Part shown: in pieces, positions 22,659 through 31,962 of the stretch | Layout of the letters: the number at the start of each line of letters is the position of its first letter | Numbering within the stretch: the first letter of the stretch is position 1 | From: an uncultured Lachnospiraceae bacterium | GTDB taxonomy: Bacteria; Bacillota; Clostridia; Lachnospirales; Lachnospiraceae | NCBI GenBank assembly: GCA_910586025.1 | Contig: CAJUIO010000028.1 | Location: 1 to 39,563 of the forward strand | Length of the DNA: 39,563 nt | Reading direction: 5' to 3' | Notes under the pieces: model-generated | What the model was told of the DNA's origin: nothing | The model's database searches: none | What the model saw: the letters and a program-made list of their open reading frames with translations, nothing else | Program-made: the position numbers and the translations under genes

Positions 22659-24173
22659 ATGAAAAGAAAAGGTTTGAAAGGCCTGCCAATGGTTTTCGTG
22701 TTAACCACACTTGCTATTGCACTGAGCGGATGCTCGGGCGATAAGAAAGAGGAGACTTCTTCTCAGATCACCATCGGGATTCCTCAGGATATTGAGGAAA
22801 GTCTTGACCCCCACAAGGCGGTAGGGGCAGGAACGGAAGAGATCCTGTTTAATCTGTTTGAAGGACTGGTTAAACCGGAAAGCGATGGTAGTTTGATCCC
22901 CGCGGTAGCAAGCGCTTACGAAGAATCGGAGGGTGGCAGAGTGTACACTTTTACCCTGAGAGAGGGTGTAAAGTTCCATGACGGCAGTGCGGTAACGGCG
23001 GAGGATGTAAAGTATTCGATTGATAAATGCGCCGATACCAGTAACGGAGGACCACTGGTAGAGGCGTATTCTAATATTGAGAGCTTTGAGATCAAAGACG
23101 CATCCACTGTGGTGATGACGCTGAAGGAGGCGGACACGGAGTTTCTTGCTTATATGACCACCGCCATTATTCCCACGGCAAATGAAAATCCGGATACGAA
23201 TCCCATCGGAACCGGACCCTATAAATTTGTTTCCAGGTCTCCCCAGGAGAATTTCGTGGTAGAGCGGTTTGAGGACTACTGGGGCGAGCCGGCGGGGATC
23301 CGGGATGTGACCTTCAGGATCTGCTCCAATACGGATTCCCTTGTGATGGATCTGGAGGGCGGCTCGATAGACATGTTTGCCAGGGTGACGGCCACGCAGG
23401 CGGCGGAGCTTTCGGACAGGTTTGAGATTCTGGAAGGGACAATGAATCTGGTACAGGCAATGTACCTGAATCATGAGGCGGAGATTTTTCAGGATGTGAG
23501 GGTGCGCAAGGCCCTGTGCTACGCCATTGATCCGGAGGAGATCATGATGATGGTTTCGGACGGAAAGGGCACGGAAATCGGGAGCAGCATGTTCCCGGCA
23601 TTCGGAAAATATTACATGGAGGAGCTGAACGATACCTATAATCAGGATATCGAGAAGGCAAAGCGGCTGCTCGAAGAGGCCGGTTATGCGAACGGACTTT
23701 CCTTTACCATAACCGTACCCTCCAACTACCAGCAGCACATCGACACGGCCCAGGTGCTGGTTGAGCAGTTCAAGGCAATCGGGGTTGACGCGAAGATTCA
23801 GCTGATCGAGTGGGACAGCTGGCTCAGTGATGTTTACCAGAACCGTGATTATGAGGCGACAGTGGTTGGCGTGGATGCGTCCAGCCTGACGGGATCATCG
23901 CTTCTTCGGCGGTTTACCTCAACGGCGGGGAATAACTTTGTAAACTACAGCAATGCGGATTATGACGCGGCCTTTGAAGAGGGCATTTCCAGCACGGACG
24001 ATGCCCGGAAGACAAAGTATTATAAGGAATGCGAGAGGATATTGGCAGAGGATGCGGTCAACGTGTACATTCAGGATCTTCCGGAGTTTGTAGCCCTGAA
24101 TAAGAAGTATACGGGCTATGAGTTTTATCCTCTGTATGTGCAGGATATTGCGAAGCTGAGACTGGCGCAGTAA
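22659..24173 (+). CDS. Peptide-type ABC transporter, solute-binding lipoprotein (family 5)
   Basis: A 504-residue lipoprotein with a signal peptide ending in the lipobox LSGC (Cys25), so it is anchored outside the membrane. The body reads like family 5 (DppA/OppA/nickel-type) proteins: LDPHKAVGAGTEEILFNLFEGLV, YTFTLREGVKFHDGSAVTAEDVKYSI, NPIGTGPYKFVS, and a late AKRLLEEAGYANG. Such proteins capture di- or oligopeptides, or related ligands, and pass them to a two-subunit permease. The ligand cannot be told from sequence. It opens a five-gene operon with permeases and ATPases in the usual A-B-C-D-F order. Confidence 0.93.
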   Translation: MKRKGLKGLPMVFVLTTLAIALSGCSGDKKEETSSQITIGIPQDIEESLDPHKAVGAGTEEILFNLFEGLVKPESDGSLIPAVASAYEESEGGRVYTFTLREGVKFHDGSAVTAEDVKYSIDKCADTSNGGPLVEAYSNIESFEIKDASTVVMTLKEADTEFLAYMTTAIIPTANENPDTNPIGTGPYKFVSRSPQENFVVERFEDYWGEPAGIRDVTFRICSNTDSLVMDLEGGSIDMFARVTATQAAELSDRFEILEGTMNLVQAMYLNHEAEIFQDVRVRKALCYAIDPEEIMMMVSDGKGTEIGSSMFPAFGKYYMEELNDTYNQDIEKAKRLLEEAGYANGLSFTITVPSNYQQHIDTAQVLVEQFKAIGVDAKIQLIEWDSWLSDVYQNRDYEATVVGVDASSLTGSSLLRRFTSTAGNNFVNYSNADYDAAFEEGISSTDDARKTKYYKECERILAEDAVNVYIQDLPEFVALNKKYTGYEFYPLYVQDIAKLRLAQ

Positions 24174-24204
24174 GAGAGAGGGTCTGTAAGAGGAGGACAA
24201 AGAG

Positions 24205-25146
24205 ATGCGGTATGCAGGGAAAAAGATGATTACGATGTTGCTCACCTTGTTTGCCGTGACACTCTTTGTCTTTCTTGCGTTTCATCTGATTTCGGGAGAT
24301 CCGGCAACCTCCATGCTGGGGACGGATGCCACGCCGGAGCGGATCGCCGCCCTGCGCCAGGAGCTCGGACTGAATGATCCGGTGCTGGTTCAGTACGGAA
24401 GATGGGCCAAAGGCTTCCTTACAGGGGACATGGGAACCTCCTACAGCTATCGTCTGCCCGTTGGGGAGATGGTGCTTGACAAGCTTCCTGTGACCGTCAC
24501 GCTGACAATCATGGCGTTTATCCTGATCGTAATCATATCGGTTCCCATGGGAATTTATACGGCAAGACATGCGGGCGGATGGGTGGATCGGGCAATCTAT
24601 ATGGTTAACCAGGTGATTATGGCGTTTCCGCCTTTTTTTGCAGGGATTCTGATTACCCTGGTATTTGGCAGGATCTTCCGTCTGTTCACGCCGGGAGGAT
24701 ATGTCTCCTATGAAAAAAGCTTTGCGGGCTTTGTGTCCTATCTGTTTTTTCCGGCGCTTGCCATCGCCCTTCCCAAGGCGGCCATGGCTGTGAAGCTTCT
24801 GCGCAGTTCGCTGATTAGTGAATCAAAGCTGGATTATGTGAGAACGGCCTACAGCAGGGGAAACGCAACCAGGGACGTGCTCTATAAGCACGTGCTCAAA
24901 AACGCATTGATTCCGTTGATCACATTTCTGGGAATGGCGCTTGCGGATATGATAGCGGGAAGCCTTATTATCGAGCAGGTATTCGGGATTCCGGGGCTTG
25001 GCAGGATTCTTCTTTCCGCTATATCCAACCGGGATTATCCGGTAGTGATGGCGGTGATCGTATGTATCGCCGTTCTGGTGTTGCTTGTGAATATGGCCGT
25101 GGACATCATCTACGGCCTGGTGGATCCGAGGATTACGGTTGAGTAG
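24205..25146 (+). CDS. Peptide-type ABC transporter permease, DppB-like
   Basis: This 313-residue protein has about six membrane helices. It opens with a short N-terminal helix and LGTDATPERIAALRQELGLNDP, typical of DppB/OppB, and carries the EAA loop around YVRTAYSRGNATRDVLYKHVLKNA. It forms the transmembrane channel with the DppC-like partner that starts 5 bases later. AGAGGAGGAC precedes the ATG. Confidence 0.93.
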   Translation: MRYAGKKMITMLLTLFAVTLFVFLAFHLISGDPATSMLGTDATPERIAALRQELGLNDPVLVQYGRWAKGFLTGDMGTSYSYRLPVGEMVLDKLPVTVTLTIMAFILIVIISVPMGIYTARHAGGWVDRAIYMVNQVIMAFPPFFAGILITLVFGRIFRLFTPGGYVSYEKSFAGFVSYLFFPALAIALPKAAMAVKLLRSSLISESKLDYVRTAYSRGNATRDVLYKHVLKNALIPLITFLGMALADMIAGSLIIEQVFGIPGLGRILLSAISNRDYPVVMAVIVCIAVLVLLVNMAVDIIYGLVDPRITVE

Positions 25147-25151
25147 AGGAT

Positions 25152-25958
25152 ATGGCTGTGAATGTCAACAGGAAAAAGAATTATAATTTGATACTCGGGG
25201 GCGGGCTGACCGGGGTGATAATGCTGTTTATCCTGATCGGTATTTTTTACACTCCATATGATCCCGATGCCATGAATGCGGCGGATAAGTTTGCGGGAGT
25301 GTCCATCCGGCACCTGATGGGCTGCGACAATTTCGGAAGAGATGTTTTTTCACGGGTTCTGGAGGGAAGCCGGACCACTTGGCTGGTTGCGGCGGGAACA
25401 GTGTTTATCGGCACCTTTTTCGGGGTTATCCTGGGAGCGCTCACGGGATATTATGGTGGAATTGTTGACGAGATCCTGATGCGCGTCAATGATGCCGTTT
25501 TTGCCTTTCCAAGCATCCTGCTTGCCCTGACCTTTATCAGCATATCAGGAAGCGGCAGGTATCAGGTGGTCATAGCTCTGGGCATTGCCTTTATTCCCAG
25601 CTTTGCCAGGATTGTGCGCGGTGAATTTATAAAATGTAAAAATATGGATTATGTGAAAAATGCCAGGCTCCAGGGAGCCGGGGATTTCCGGATCATGTTC
25701 GTCCATATTCTGCCAAATACCCTGACAGTGCTTCTGTCCGCGGTGATGATCGGTTTCAACAATGCGGTGCTGGCCGAGGCGGGAATGAGCTTTCTGGGAA
25801 TCGGGGTTCAGCCTCCGGACGCAAGTCTTGGAAGAATGCTGGCGGAGGCTCAGTCCTATTTGTTTCGTGCCCCGGCCTATGCGGTTTTTCCCGGTGTGGT
25901 GATTATACTGATGGTACTTGGCTTTAGTCTGTTGGGGGATGGTCTTAAGAATGAGTAA
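25152..25958 (+). CDS. Peptide-type ABC transporter permease, DppC-like
   Basis: The 268-residue protein carries the DppC/OppC hallmarks HLMGCDNFGRDVFSRVLEGSRTT and a permease domain with an EAA-type loop (DYVKNARLQGAGDFRIMFVHILPNT). It has six predicted helices. The ATG at 25152 is only one base from AGAGGA, so GTG 25158 could be the real start. Its 3' end overlaps the next gene by eight bases, so the set is translated as a unit. Confidence 0.92.
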   Translation: MAVNVNRKKNYNLILGGGLTGVIMLFILIGIFYTPYDPDAMNAADKFAGVSIRHLMGCDNFGRDVFSRVLEGSRTTWLVAAGTVFIGTFFGVILGALTGYYGGIVDEILMRVNDAVFAFPSILLALTFISISGSGRYQVVIALGIAFIPSFARIVRGEFIKCKNMDYVKNARLQGAGDFRIMFVHILPNTLTVLLSAVMIGFNNAVLAEAGMSFLGIGVQPPDASLGRMLAEAQSYLFRAPAYAVFPGVVIILMVLGFSLLGDGLKNE

Positions 25959-26751
25959 AGAGCTTCTGCGGGTTACCGATTTGAATATTGAGTTCCATGA
26001 CCATTTGATTCCTGAGACGGTGGTGTTTGATTTTGATCTCACTATGGAGCAGGGGGAGATCGTAGGCCTCGTGGGGGAATCAGGTTCCGGAAAGTCCATG
26101 AGCGCCCTGGCGATAGCGGGCCTTCTGAGCAGGAAGGACATGCAAAAGCGGGGGGAGATCCTCTTTGAGGGAGTGGATCTGCTCACCTGTGAGAGAAAGG
26201 CGCTGCGGCAGCTTCAGGGAAACGAGATCGGAATGATCTTCCAGGAGCCCATGACTTCCCTGAATCCTGTAAAAAAGGTCGGATGGCAGGTCGAGGAGGC
26301 TTTGCGGATCCACACAAAGCTGTCTAAGCAGGAGCGGTATGAGAGAGCGGTCCGGATGCTTTCCGAGGTGGAGCTGGACCACCCGGAGCGCATCTACCAT
26401 CAGTACCCGCATGAGCTTTCGGGAGGCATGCGTCAGCGCGTCATGATTGCCGCGGCCATGATCTGTGAGCCGAAGCTCCTGATTGCGGACGAGCCTACCA
26501 CGGCCCTGGACGTGACGATTCAGGCTCAGATCGTAGAGCTGCTCAAAAGGATGAACAGACAGAAGCGGACGGCTGTTTTGTTTATTTCACATGACCTCAG
26601 CCTGGTGAGAGGGCTGTGCCGGAGAGTGCTTGTCATGCAGGGCGGATATGTGGTGGAGAGCGGTCTGACGGATCAGATTTTTGAAAATCCCGGGGAGGAC
26701 TATACCAGAAGGCTGATCGGGGCAATTCCAAAGGTAATGCGGAGAGGGTAA
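25951..26751 (+). CDS. Peptide-type ABC transporter ATP-binding protein, DppD-like
   Basis: The 266-residue ABC ATPase has Walker A GLVGESGSGKSMSA, Q-loop MIFQEPMTSLNP, signature LSGGMRQRVMIAAAM, Walker B LLIADEPTTALDVT and the switch His in FISHDLSLV. It powers transport with the DppF-like partner. ATG 25951 lies inside the end of the permease gene; the frame stays open further upstream, but this ATG gives the family start. Confidence 0.95.
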   Translation: MSKELLRVTDLNIEFHDHLIPETVVFDFDLTMEQGEIVGLVGESGSGKSMSALAIAGLLSRKDMQKRGEILFEGVDLLTCERKALRQLQGNEIGMIFQEPMTSLNPVKKVGWQVEEALRIHTKLSKQERYERAVRMLSEVELDHPERIYHQYPHELSGGMRQRVMIAAAMICEPKLLIADEPTTALDVTIQAQIVELLKRMNRQKRTAVLFISHDLSLVRGLCRRVLVMQGGYVVESGLTDQIFENPGEDYTRRLIGAIPKVMRRG

Positions 26752-26778
26752 ATCCGCAGAGAAGAAAAGGACAGTCAT

Positions 26779-27522
26779 ATGGCGGAAAAAATTCTGGAGG
26801 TTTCAAATCTTTCCGTGTCTTATCAGGAGAGAAGGAAGACCCCCTTCGAGAAGAAAAAAAGCATACAGATACTGAAGGAGCTTACCTTTTCCATGGAGAG
26901 GGGAGAAATTCTGGGCCTTGTGGGAGAGAGTGGCAGTGGAAAGACGACTCTCGCAAGGGCAATTCTGGGCATGATACCCTATGAGGGAGAAATCGTAAAG
27001 GCGGTTTCCAGTCCCCAGATGGTATTTCAGGATCCCTACGGTTCCCTGAATCCGGCCAGAAGGGTGGGGTGGATCCTGGAAGAGCCTCTCCGCCTCAGAG
27101 GAAAAATGGATGCACCGCAGCGAAAGGAACGGGTGGTTTCCATGCTGCAAAGGGTTGGTTTGGATGAAAAGTTCGCAGACAGATATCCCAGAGAGCTTTC
27201 CGGCGGACAGCGGCAGAGAGTCTGTATAGCCGCGGCGCTGATGCTAGAGCCCGGGCTTCTGATTGCGGATGAGCCGGTATCCGCTCTTGATGTGACGATT
27301 CAGGCCCAGATACTGGAGCTTTTTGAGAGAATTCATTCGGAAATGAATTTGTCTGTTCTTTTTATTTCCCATGATCTGCGGGTGGTTTATCAGATGTGCG
27401 ACCGGGTGCTGATCATGAAGGGCGGGCAGATCGTGGAGAGCGGTCCGGTGGAAGAGGTTTATTTTCATCACAGGCACGAATATACGGGAAGTCTCCTTTC
27501 CGCCGCGGGAATTGTGGTCTGA
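26779..27522 (+). CDS. Peptide-type ABC transporter ATP-binding protein, DppF-like
   Basis: A 247-residue ABC ATPase with Walker A GLVGESGSGKTTLARA, a Q-loop around MVFQDPYGSLNPARRV, signature ELSGGQRQRVCIAAAL, Walker B LLIADEPVSALDVT and the switch His in FISHDLRVV. It lacks the C-terminal oligopeptide-transporter extension seen in longer OppF proteins. It closes the operon. Confidence 0.94.
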   Translation: MAEKILEVSNLSVSYQERRKTPFEKKKSIQILKELTFSMERGEILGLVGESGSGKTTLARAILGMIPYEGEIVKAVSSPQMVFQDPYGSLNPARRVGWILEEPLRLRGKMDAPQRKERVVSMLQRVGLDEKFADRYPRELSGGQRQRVCIAAALMLEPGLLIADEPVSALDVTIQAQILELFERIHSEMNLSVLFISHDLRVVYQMCDRVLIMKGGQIVESGPVEEVYFHHRHEYTGSLLSAAGIVV

Positions 27523-27565
27523 CAAGGGCTTTGTTACAGCTTTGCTTTAATTGGTTTCATCCGTC

Positions 27566-27593
27566 TAAAGAATTTTTCCCTTCGGTACGATAC
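27566..27593 (+). promoter_or_regulatory. Weak sigma-28-like promoter candidate before the unknown pair
   Basis: TAAA (27566-27569) and TACGATAC (27586-27593) are 16 bases apart. This resembles the motility sigma factor pattern TAAA-N15-GCCGATAA at the core CGATA only. It may be chance. Confidence 0.2.
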
Positions 27594-27620
27594 AAAAAAC
27601 AGAATATGGGGGAAATGCTT

Positions 27621-28331
27621 ATGGCGAACAATGATCTGTATATTAATTATATGAGCAGGACTTATGCGGGGCTTGTGAACGGCCTGGCTTCCGGTTCCGG
27701 TATCAGGGATAAGGGAGGCTTTGGCGGTCTGGTGACGGAGAAGGAAGCCGGCTCCAGGGCCGAAGCTGTCGATAAGGCGGAGGCTGCGTTCCGGAGCAAT
27801 ATGACCCTGGAGGAATACAAGCAATATATCTATGGAAAGATATCTCAGATTCCCATGCATCCCTCCCAGATGATGCGCTCGGTCTGTGTCCATATATCGG
27901 ATGCCGGCTTTGAGGCCATGAAAAAGGATCCGGAGTATGAAAGGTGGGTGCTTGACGTACTGCGGAAGGATTTTTCCTATCAGGATCCCTGGGCGGATGT
28001 GGCCGGTGAGAGCTTTGCGGTTCACCGCTTCGGAGCCACGAAGGAGGAGTATCGGGGAGACGGCTGGTATCTGGGCTTTCGTGGCGGACGGGGAGGCATT
28101 ATCTATGACGAGGAGGCTGAGGAGAGCTTCTGGGAGAAGAGATGCAAGCGCTTTAAGAAATATATGAAGCAGTGTCAGGAGGCCGCGAAGGAGAAGCAGA
28201 TCCAGAAGCGGGTGATTCAGGAGGCGGCCATAAGACGGGGAGACTTCGACGAGGCGGTCTTTGCGGAGGGACTGGTGCAGACCCTGAATCTTGGGAATCT
28301 TTTGTTTGCGTCCGGGGAGGAGGCGGAGTGA
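27621..28331 (+). CDS. Protein of unknown function, first of a pair
   Basis: About 236 residues, not recognised with certainty. No signal peptide or membrane segment is visible. The middle contains a segment of the form CVHISDAGFEAMKKDPEYERW, followed by KKYMKQCQEAAKEKQIQKR, a highly charged helical stretch. The ISDxGxExMxxDPEY pattern recalls small Lachnospiraceae families of unknown function (perhaps DUF6033-like), but this is a memory-based impression. I chose ATG 27621, eight bases after GGGGG; ATG 27606 and 27615 are alternatives. A second unknown gene starts about 63 bases later. Confidence 0.7.
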   Translation: MANNDLYINYMSRTYAGLVNGLASGSGIRDKGGFGGLVTEKEAGSRAEAVDKAEAAFRSNMTLEEYKQYIYGKISQIPMHPSQMMRSVCVHISDAGFEAMKKDPEYERWVLDVLRKDFSYQDPWADVAGESFAVHRFGATKEEYRGDGWYLGFRGGRGGIIYDEEAEESFWEKRCKRFKKYMKQCQEAAKEKQIQKRVIQEAAIRRGDFDEAVFAEGLVQTLNLGNLLFASGEEAE

Positions 28332-28394
28332 TCCTTTCGGAATGCGGGAAGCTTGCGGCGGGAATTTGATCTTAAGAAGGAGAGGCGGGATAAG

Positions 28395-28874
28395 ATGATT
28401 TCAGTAGTAGGAACGGGACAGGAGTATATGGCCGGATGGGCGGTAAAAAGACCGCAGTTAGAAAAGGGCGGACTTTCCTTTGACGGGGCTCTCAGGGAAT
28501 CTCTTGGGACGCACAAGGGGGAGAGATCACGGGAAATTCAGACAGATGAGAGGAAGGTTCCCTATGAAGCCCTTGAGAGGAACGGAATCATTGAGTATAA
28601 CGGAGTGGTATTTGTGTGTGACTATGAGACGAATTCCATCTGTCTTGGAGATATGAGCAATCCCGGGAACGTGCTGAATATTCCCCTTTCAGGCGGCGGA
28701 AGCCTTCGGGTGAACCGGGACAATATCGATGATCTGGCAAAGGCCATCGGAATGTTTTCTCCGGAGGATGTGAATCTGATCCTGCGTGCCATCGCTCAGG
28801 ATGCCCAGTGCTCCAGGACACTGAACGAGATTGATGACCAGAAGAACAGGATCGGGGAAAAGCTGGAACAGTGA
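28395..28874 (+). CDS. Protein of unknown function, second of a pair
   Basis: A 159-residue soluble protein with no recognised motif. It starts MISVVGTGQEYMAGW, has a middle segment IIEYNGVVFVCDYETNSICLGDMSNP that looks like beta strands, then SGGGSLRVNRDNIDDLAKAIGMFSPEDVNLILRAIAQ, and a helical C-terminus. AAGGAGAGG precedes the ATG. It follows the other unknown protein closely on the same strand, so the two probably form an operon and work together. Confidence 0.7.
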   Translation: MISVVGTGQEYMAGWAVKRPQLEKGGLSFDGALRESLGTHKGERSREIQTDERKVPYEALERNGIIEYNGVVFVCDYETNSICLGDMSNPGNVLNIPLSGGGSLRVNRDNIDDLAKAIGMFSPEDVNLILRAIAQDAQCSRTLNEIDDQKNRIGEKLEQ

Positions 28875-28910
28875 ACCTTTAAAGGCAGATTGGAAAATTC
28901 TGTCCGGTTT

Positions 28911-29432
28911 TTATCTGACGATTTCGTAGAAGCGATATAACGTTTCTTCGGAATCGTTTAGATCTTTGTACATTCTCTTTTCGCTCAAAATAAATCCTGC
29001 TTTTTCAATCACTTTCCAAGACGGTGTGTTTTCGTCCCTCACTGTCGCAATCATTCTTTTTGTACTATAATGATTGAGAAAATAGTCAGTATATGCTTTA
29101 ACTGCTTCAACTGCGTATCCGTTTTCTCTATATTGTGCCCCGATAAAATATGTAATACCTGTTTTCTGAAGGTCTTCATAATAGGAGCATCCAACAGAGC
29201 CGATTACTGCGTCTTCAGACTTTAAGGTTATCGTATAAGCCAGATAATCCGTATGGGGATTATCCCTAAGGGCCAAGCTTCTTGCCTCTTCTGTCCATTT
29301 TGCGATCCAATGACCGCAGTCTCTGTCAAAGCCGCAATCATTTAGGCTTCCGTCTGCAGCCATTTTAACAAATGGTATTTGATCTTCTGTTGTTACATCT
29401 CGAATCAGCAATCGCTGCGTTTCAATTTTCAT
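28911..29432 (-). CDS. GNAT family N-acetyltransferase (RimJ/RimL-like)
   Basis: A 173-residue protein of the RimJ/RimL-type GNAT group: MKIETQRLLIRDVTTEDQ at the start, the acetyl-CoA loop around GAQYRENGYAVEAVKAYTDY, and NTPSWKVIEKAGF near the end. Substrate unknown; such enzymes acetylate protein N-termini, antibiotics or small amines. GGAGG lies upstream on the minus strand. It begins the AT-rich accessory block and lies beside a damaged methyltransferase gene on the same strand. Confidence 0.88.
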   Translation of the reverse strand: MKIETQRLLIRDVTTEDQIPFVKMAADGSLNDCGFDRDCGHWIAKWTEEARSLALRDNPHTDYLAYTITLKSEDAVIGSVGCSYYEDLQKTGITYFIGAQYRENGYAVEAVKAYTDYFLNHYSTKRMIATVRDENTPSWKVIEKAGFILSEKRMYKDLNDSEETLYRFYEIVR

Positions 29433-29457
29433 AAGAGAACCTCCACCTGATAGAATT

Positions 29458-30166
29458 TCAGGTTCTTCCTTTTCCGGCTGCCATAATTGTTGCACCGTCA
29501 GGATTGTCAAAGACTTTTTCAATCGAAAATCCTGCGTTTTGCAGCAATTCTTTTTCATGCTCCAGGGTCAGCGGAATATCAAAATGAACAAATCGATTAT
29601 CTGGTATTGCGAACTGCTTTCTCCGTTTCAGGTATACACTGCGCAATAGTTCCTCTTCCTCGTCACAACAGGCAATGTAATCTCCCACAAGGAAAATGCC
29701 GCCATGCTTTAGAGCATTATAGACTTTCCGGTACAGTTCCTTTTTGCGTTCCGGCAAAAAATGATGCAGGCTTTCAAAAGAAATTACCGCATCCCACCTT
29801 TCGCATCCCAAATCGTATTTGAAATAATCCTGACACACTGTGGTAAGACGTTTGTCGGAATGCTTTTTCAGCAGCTCGTCCAGCATACTCTGACATAAAT
29901 CCACACCTGTTACTTCCGTGTCAGGATATTTTTGCCAGATTTTATCCAATTCCAGGCCGGTTCCACATCCTAAGTCTAAAATTTTCTGACAATTAGAGGG
30001 TAAGACTTCCGAAAACATCTGATAAGATTTTTCCCAAATAGACATATGTTCCTTCATAACCGTCCAGCCGCTTTGTAAAAAAATCAGACATCTCCTCCAA
30101 TGGAAAATCCGATGTATCATGAAGCCATTGCTTTAAGTCCTGCAGATATTTTTCATGTGATTTCAT
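29458..30166 (-). pseudogene. Class I SAM-dependent methyltransferase, frameshifted
   Basis: From ATG 30166 the frame reads MKSHEKYLQDLKQWLHD and so on to LDGYE, then leaves the frame at 30051-30052. The rest continues in another frame as EHMSIWEKSYQ and includes the SAM motif ILDLGCGTGLELDKI, GVDLCQSMLDEL, and ISFESLHHFLP. Removing one G from GAAGGAACAT would rejoin both parts, so a single-base insertion broke the gene, unless it is a sequencing error. The only in-frame start for the main part lies upstream in a sequence that does not encode the real N-terminus. Confidence 0.75.
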
Positions 30167-30230
30167 GCTTTTCGCCTCATAAATAATTTTGCTGTATTTC
30201 CATTTCTGTGGTTTAGAATAACATACTTTA

Positions 30231-30244
30231 GTATCTTATGATAC
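30231..30244. repeat. Small dyad in the divergent gap
   Basis: GTATC (30231-30235) and GATAC (30240-30244) flank TTAT, in the roughly 250-bp gap between the divergent methyltransferase and metallophosphoesterase genes. It could be an operator or chance. Apart from this I saw no clear promoter in the gap. Confidence 0.3.
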
Positions 30245-30413
30245 CTTACACATTTTTATAAAAAAATATGAGCTCATTGTCCGTTACTGTTCACTCGCAG
30301 CCGTCAGTGTGCAAATTTTCAGAAATCGTTTAGTGGAATTGTTTGCGTGTTTGTGATAAAGTAATGTTGTTGGACAATTTGACAAACAGGAATTTTCTAA
30401 ACAGGTGATAAAT

Positions 30414-31352
30414 ATGAGATTTGCAATTATTTCAGATATACATGGAAATCTTCCGGCATTGGATGCGGTGCTGGAAGATGCAGATAACAACAATATCGAG
30501 AACTTTATTTTTGCTGGCGATTATTGTCTTAGTAATCCTTATCCCAATGAATGTATTCAAAGAATACGCTGTTTAGATAAAAAGCATATTATACGGGGAA
30601 ACGAAGAAAAATATTTAGAGAATCTTGTTGATAAAGATCAAAAAACGTGGACTGACGGGCAGATGCAAATATCATATTACGGCTATCGGGCTATTAGTGC
30701 GGATAATCTCGATTTTATACTGTCGATGCCCAATATGCTCAAATTTACGTGCAATGATGTTGCTCTACACATAGCACATTCGTCTGAGGAGTTCATTGCG
30801 GATTGTGAGCATAAAGAATGGTCAACACGACAAGTTGCAAAAAGATACAAGGACAAAGATATCACATCAGATTCTTTTCGGGCGGATATACATAATTATT
30901 TTGATAACAATGATAGATTTCAACAGATTTTCTCAGAGCTGGATCAAGGTGTGTACATATTTGGTCATTCCCATATTCAGTGGAGCTATCAATCGACAGA
31001 TGGGAAAACCATTTTAATCAATCCAGGTTCTTGCGGTTTGCCGATGGATGGGGTGATGGGCAGTATTCCGTATACAATACTTGATATTTCGGACACGGGA
31101 AATATCATTGCGGAAGAAAGGCGTATTCCTTTTGACATGGAGGAATATATAGATATTCTGGTAAAAAGTGACCAGTTTGTAAAAGCAAATGTATGGAGTA
31201 AAATCATTATTCAGGAGCTGAGAACAGCCAGAGAGCATATGTTTTACTTCCTTAGATTTGCGGAGGAATATGCCGATAAAATTGATGATAAAAGACGGCC
31301 TTTTATGTTAGATACATGGGAAAAGGCATATGAATTGTGGTCAAAAGACTGA
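30414..31352 (+). CDS. Calcineurin-like metallophosphoesterase family protein
   Basis: A 312-residue protein with the metallophosphoesterase motif set: DIHGN (N-terminal), GDYCLSN, RGNEEKYLE, a central HIAHSSEEF, GHSHIQWS and NPGSCGLPMDG. These residues hold the two active-site metals. Family members hydrolyse phosphodiesters, phosphate esters or nucleotides; the substrate is not evident. The C-terminal 100 residues are not part of the core fold. ATG 30414 follows AGGTG; a GTG at 30405 lies in the ribosome site and was rejected. It seems intact. Confidence 0.85.
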   Translation: MRFAIISDIHGNLPALDAVLEDADNNNIENFIFAGDYCLSNPYPNECIQRIRCLDKKHIIRGNEEKYLENLVDKDQKTWTDGQMQISYYGYRAISADNLDFILSMPNMLKFTCNDVALHIAHSSEEFIADCEHKEWSTRQVAKRYKDKDITSDSFRADIHNYFDNNDRFQQIFSELDQGVYIFGHSHIQWSYQSTDGKTILINPGSCGLPMDGVMGSIPYTILDISDTGNIIAEERRIPFDMEEYIDILVKSDQFVKANVWSKIIIQELRTAREHMFYFLRFAEEYADKIDDKRRPFMLDTWEKAYELWSKD

Positions 31353-31413
31353 TTATATATTGATGATTTATTGACACCATACAGTAAGCATTTGAAATTG
31401 GCCGGAGGTGAAA

Positions 31414-31905
31414 ATGGAAAATCTTAGACTGATAACGCCTTGTGAAGAATACCTGAATTCTTATATTGAAGCATATAATGAAGATGTCAATTTCAGAGCA
31501 GGTATGGATGAATGCTTATGTCCTCCCGAAACGGTAATTGAAACTGCCTGTCAATACCGAAACGGTATAGATTTACCGCCGGAACGTGTGCCTTCTTCTA
31601 TGTTATGGTTGGTAACCGATAACGAATTTATCGGCTGTACAGATATAAGACACTATTTAACAGACAGGCTGCTTCTGTCTGACGGGCATATAGGCTATGA
31701 AGTGAGATTTAGCAAATGGAATAAGGGATATGGAACAAAATTACTGGCATTGTCTCTGCAATATGCAAAAGAAAATTTTCATTTTGACAAGGTATTGGTC
31801 ACTTGCGATGAAGATAATTTTGCCTCGGCAAGGGTGATAGAAAAGAACGGCGGCATTGGGGAAAACACGCTTGAAACGATTGACGATGATGGCAGGAAAA
31901 ATTGA
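31414..31905 (+). CDS. GNAT family N-acetyltransferase, C-terminus probably lost by frameshift
   Basis: The 163-residue protein resembles GNAT enzymes: YEVRFSKWNKGYGTKLLALSLQYAKENF holds the acetyl-CoA loop, and DEDNFASARVIEKNGG is the typical end of the fold. It stops at DDGRKN. In another frame the next codons read LKKRYWINFLSQIVEK, where the RYWI ending matches relatives, including the GNAT at 32759. The break lies at an A-run (31897-31901); adding one A rejoins the frames. The lost tail is short, so activity may remain. Confidence 0.75.
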   Translation: MENLRLITPCEEYLNSYIEAYNEDVNFRAGMDECLCPPETVIETACQYRNGIDLPPERVPSSMLWLVTDNEFIGCTDIRHYLTDRLLLSDGHIGYEVRFSKWNKGYGTKLLALSLQYAKENFHFDKVLVTCDEDNFASARVIEKNGGIGENTLETIDDDGRKN

Positions 31906-31962
31906 AAAAGAGATATTGGATAAACTTTTTATCACAGATTGTAGAAAAGTAAATCATTCGGA

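Noticed and set aside
27396..27620. Open frame extending the 27621 gene upstream into the DppF-like gene
   Set aside because: It is a shifted reading of the ATPase 3' end and the gap.
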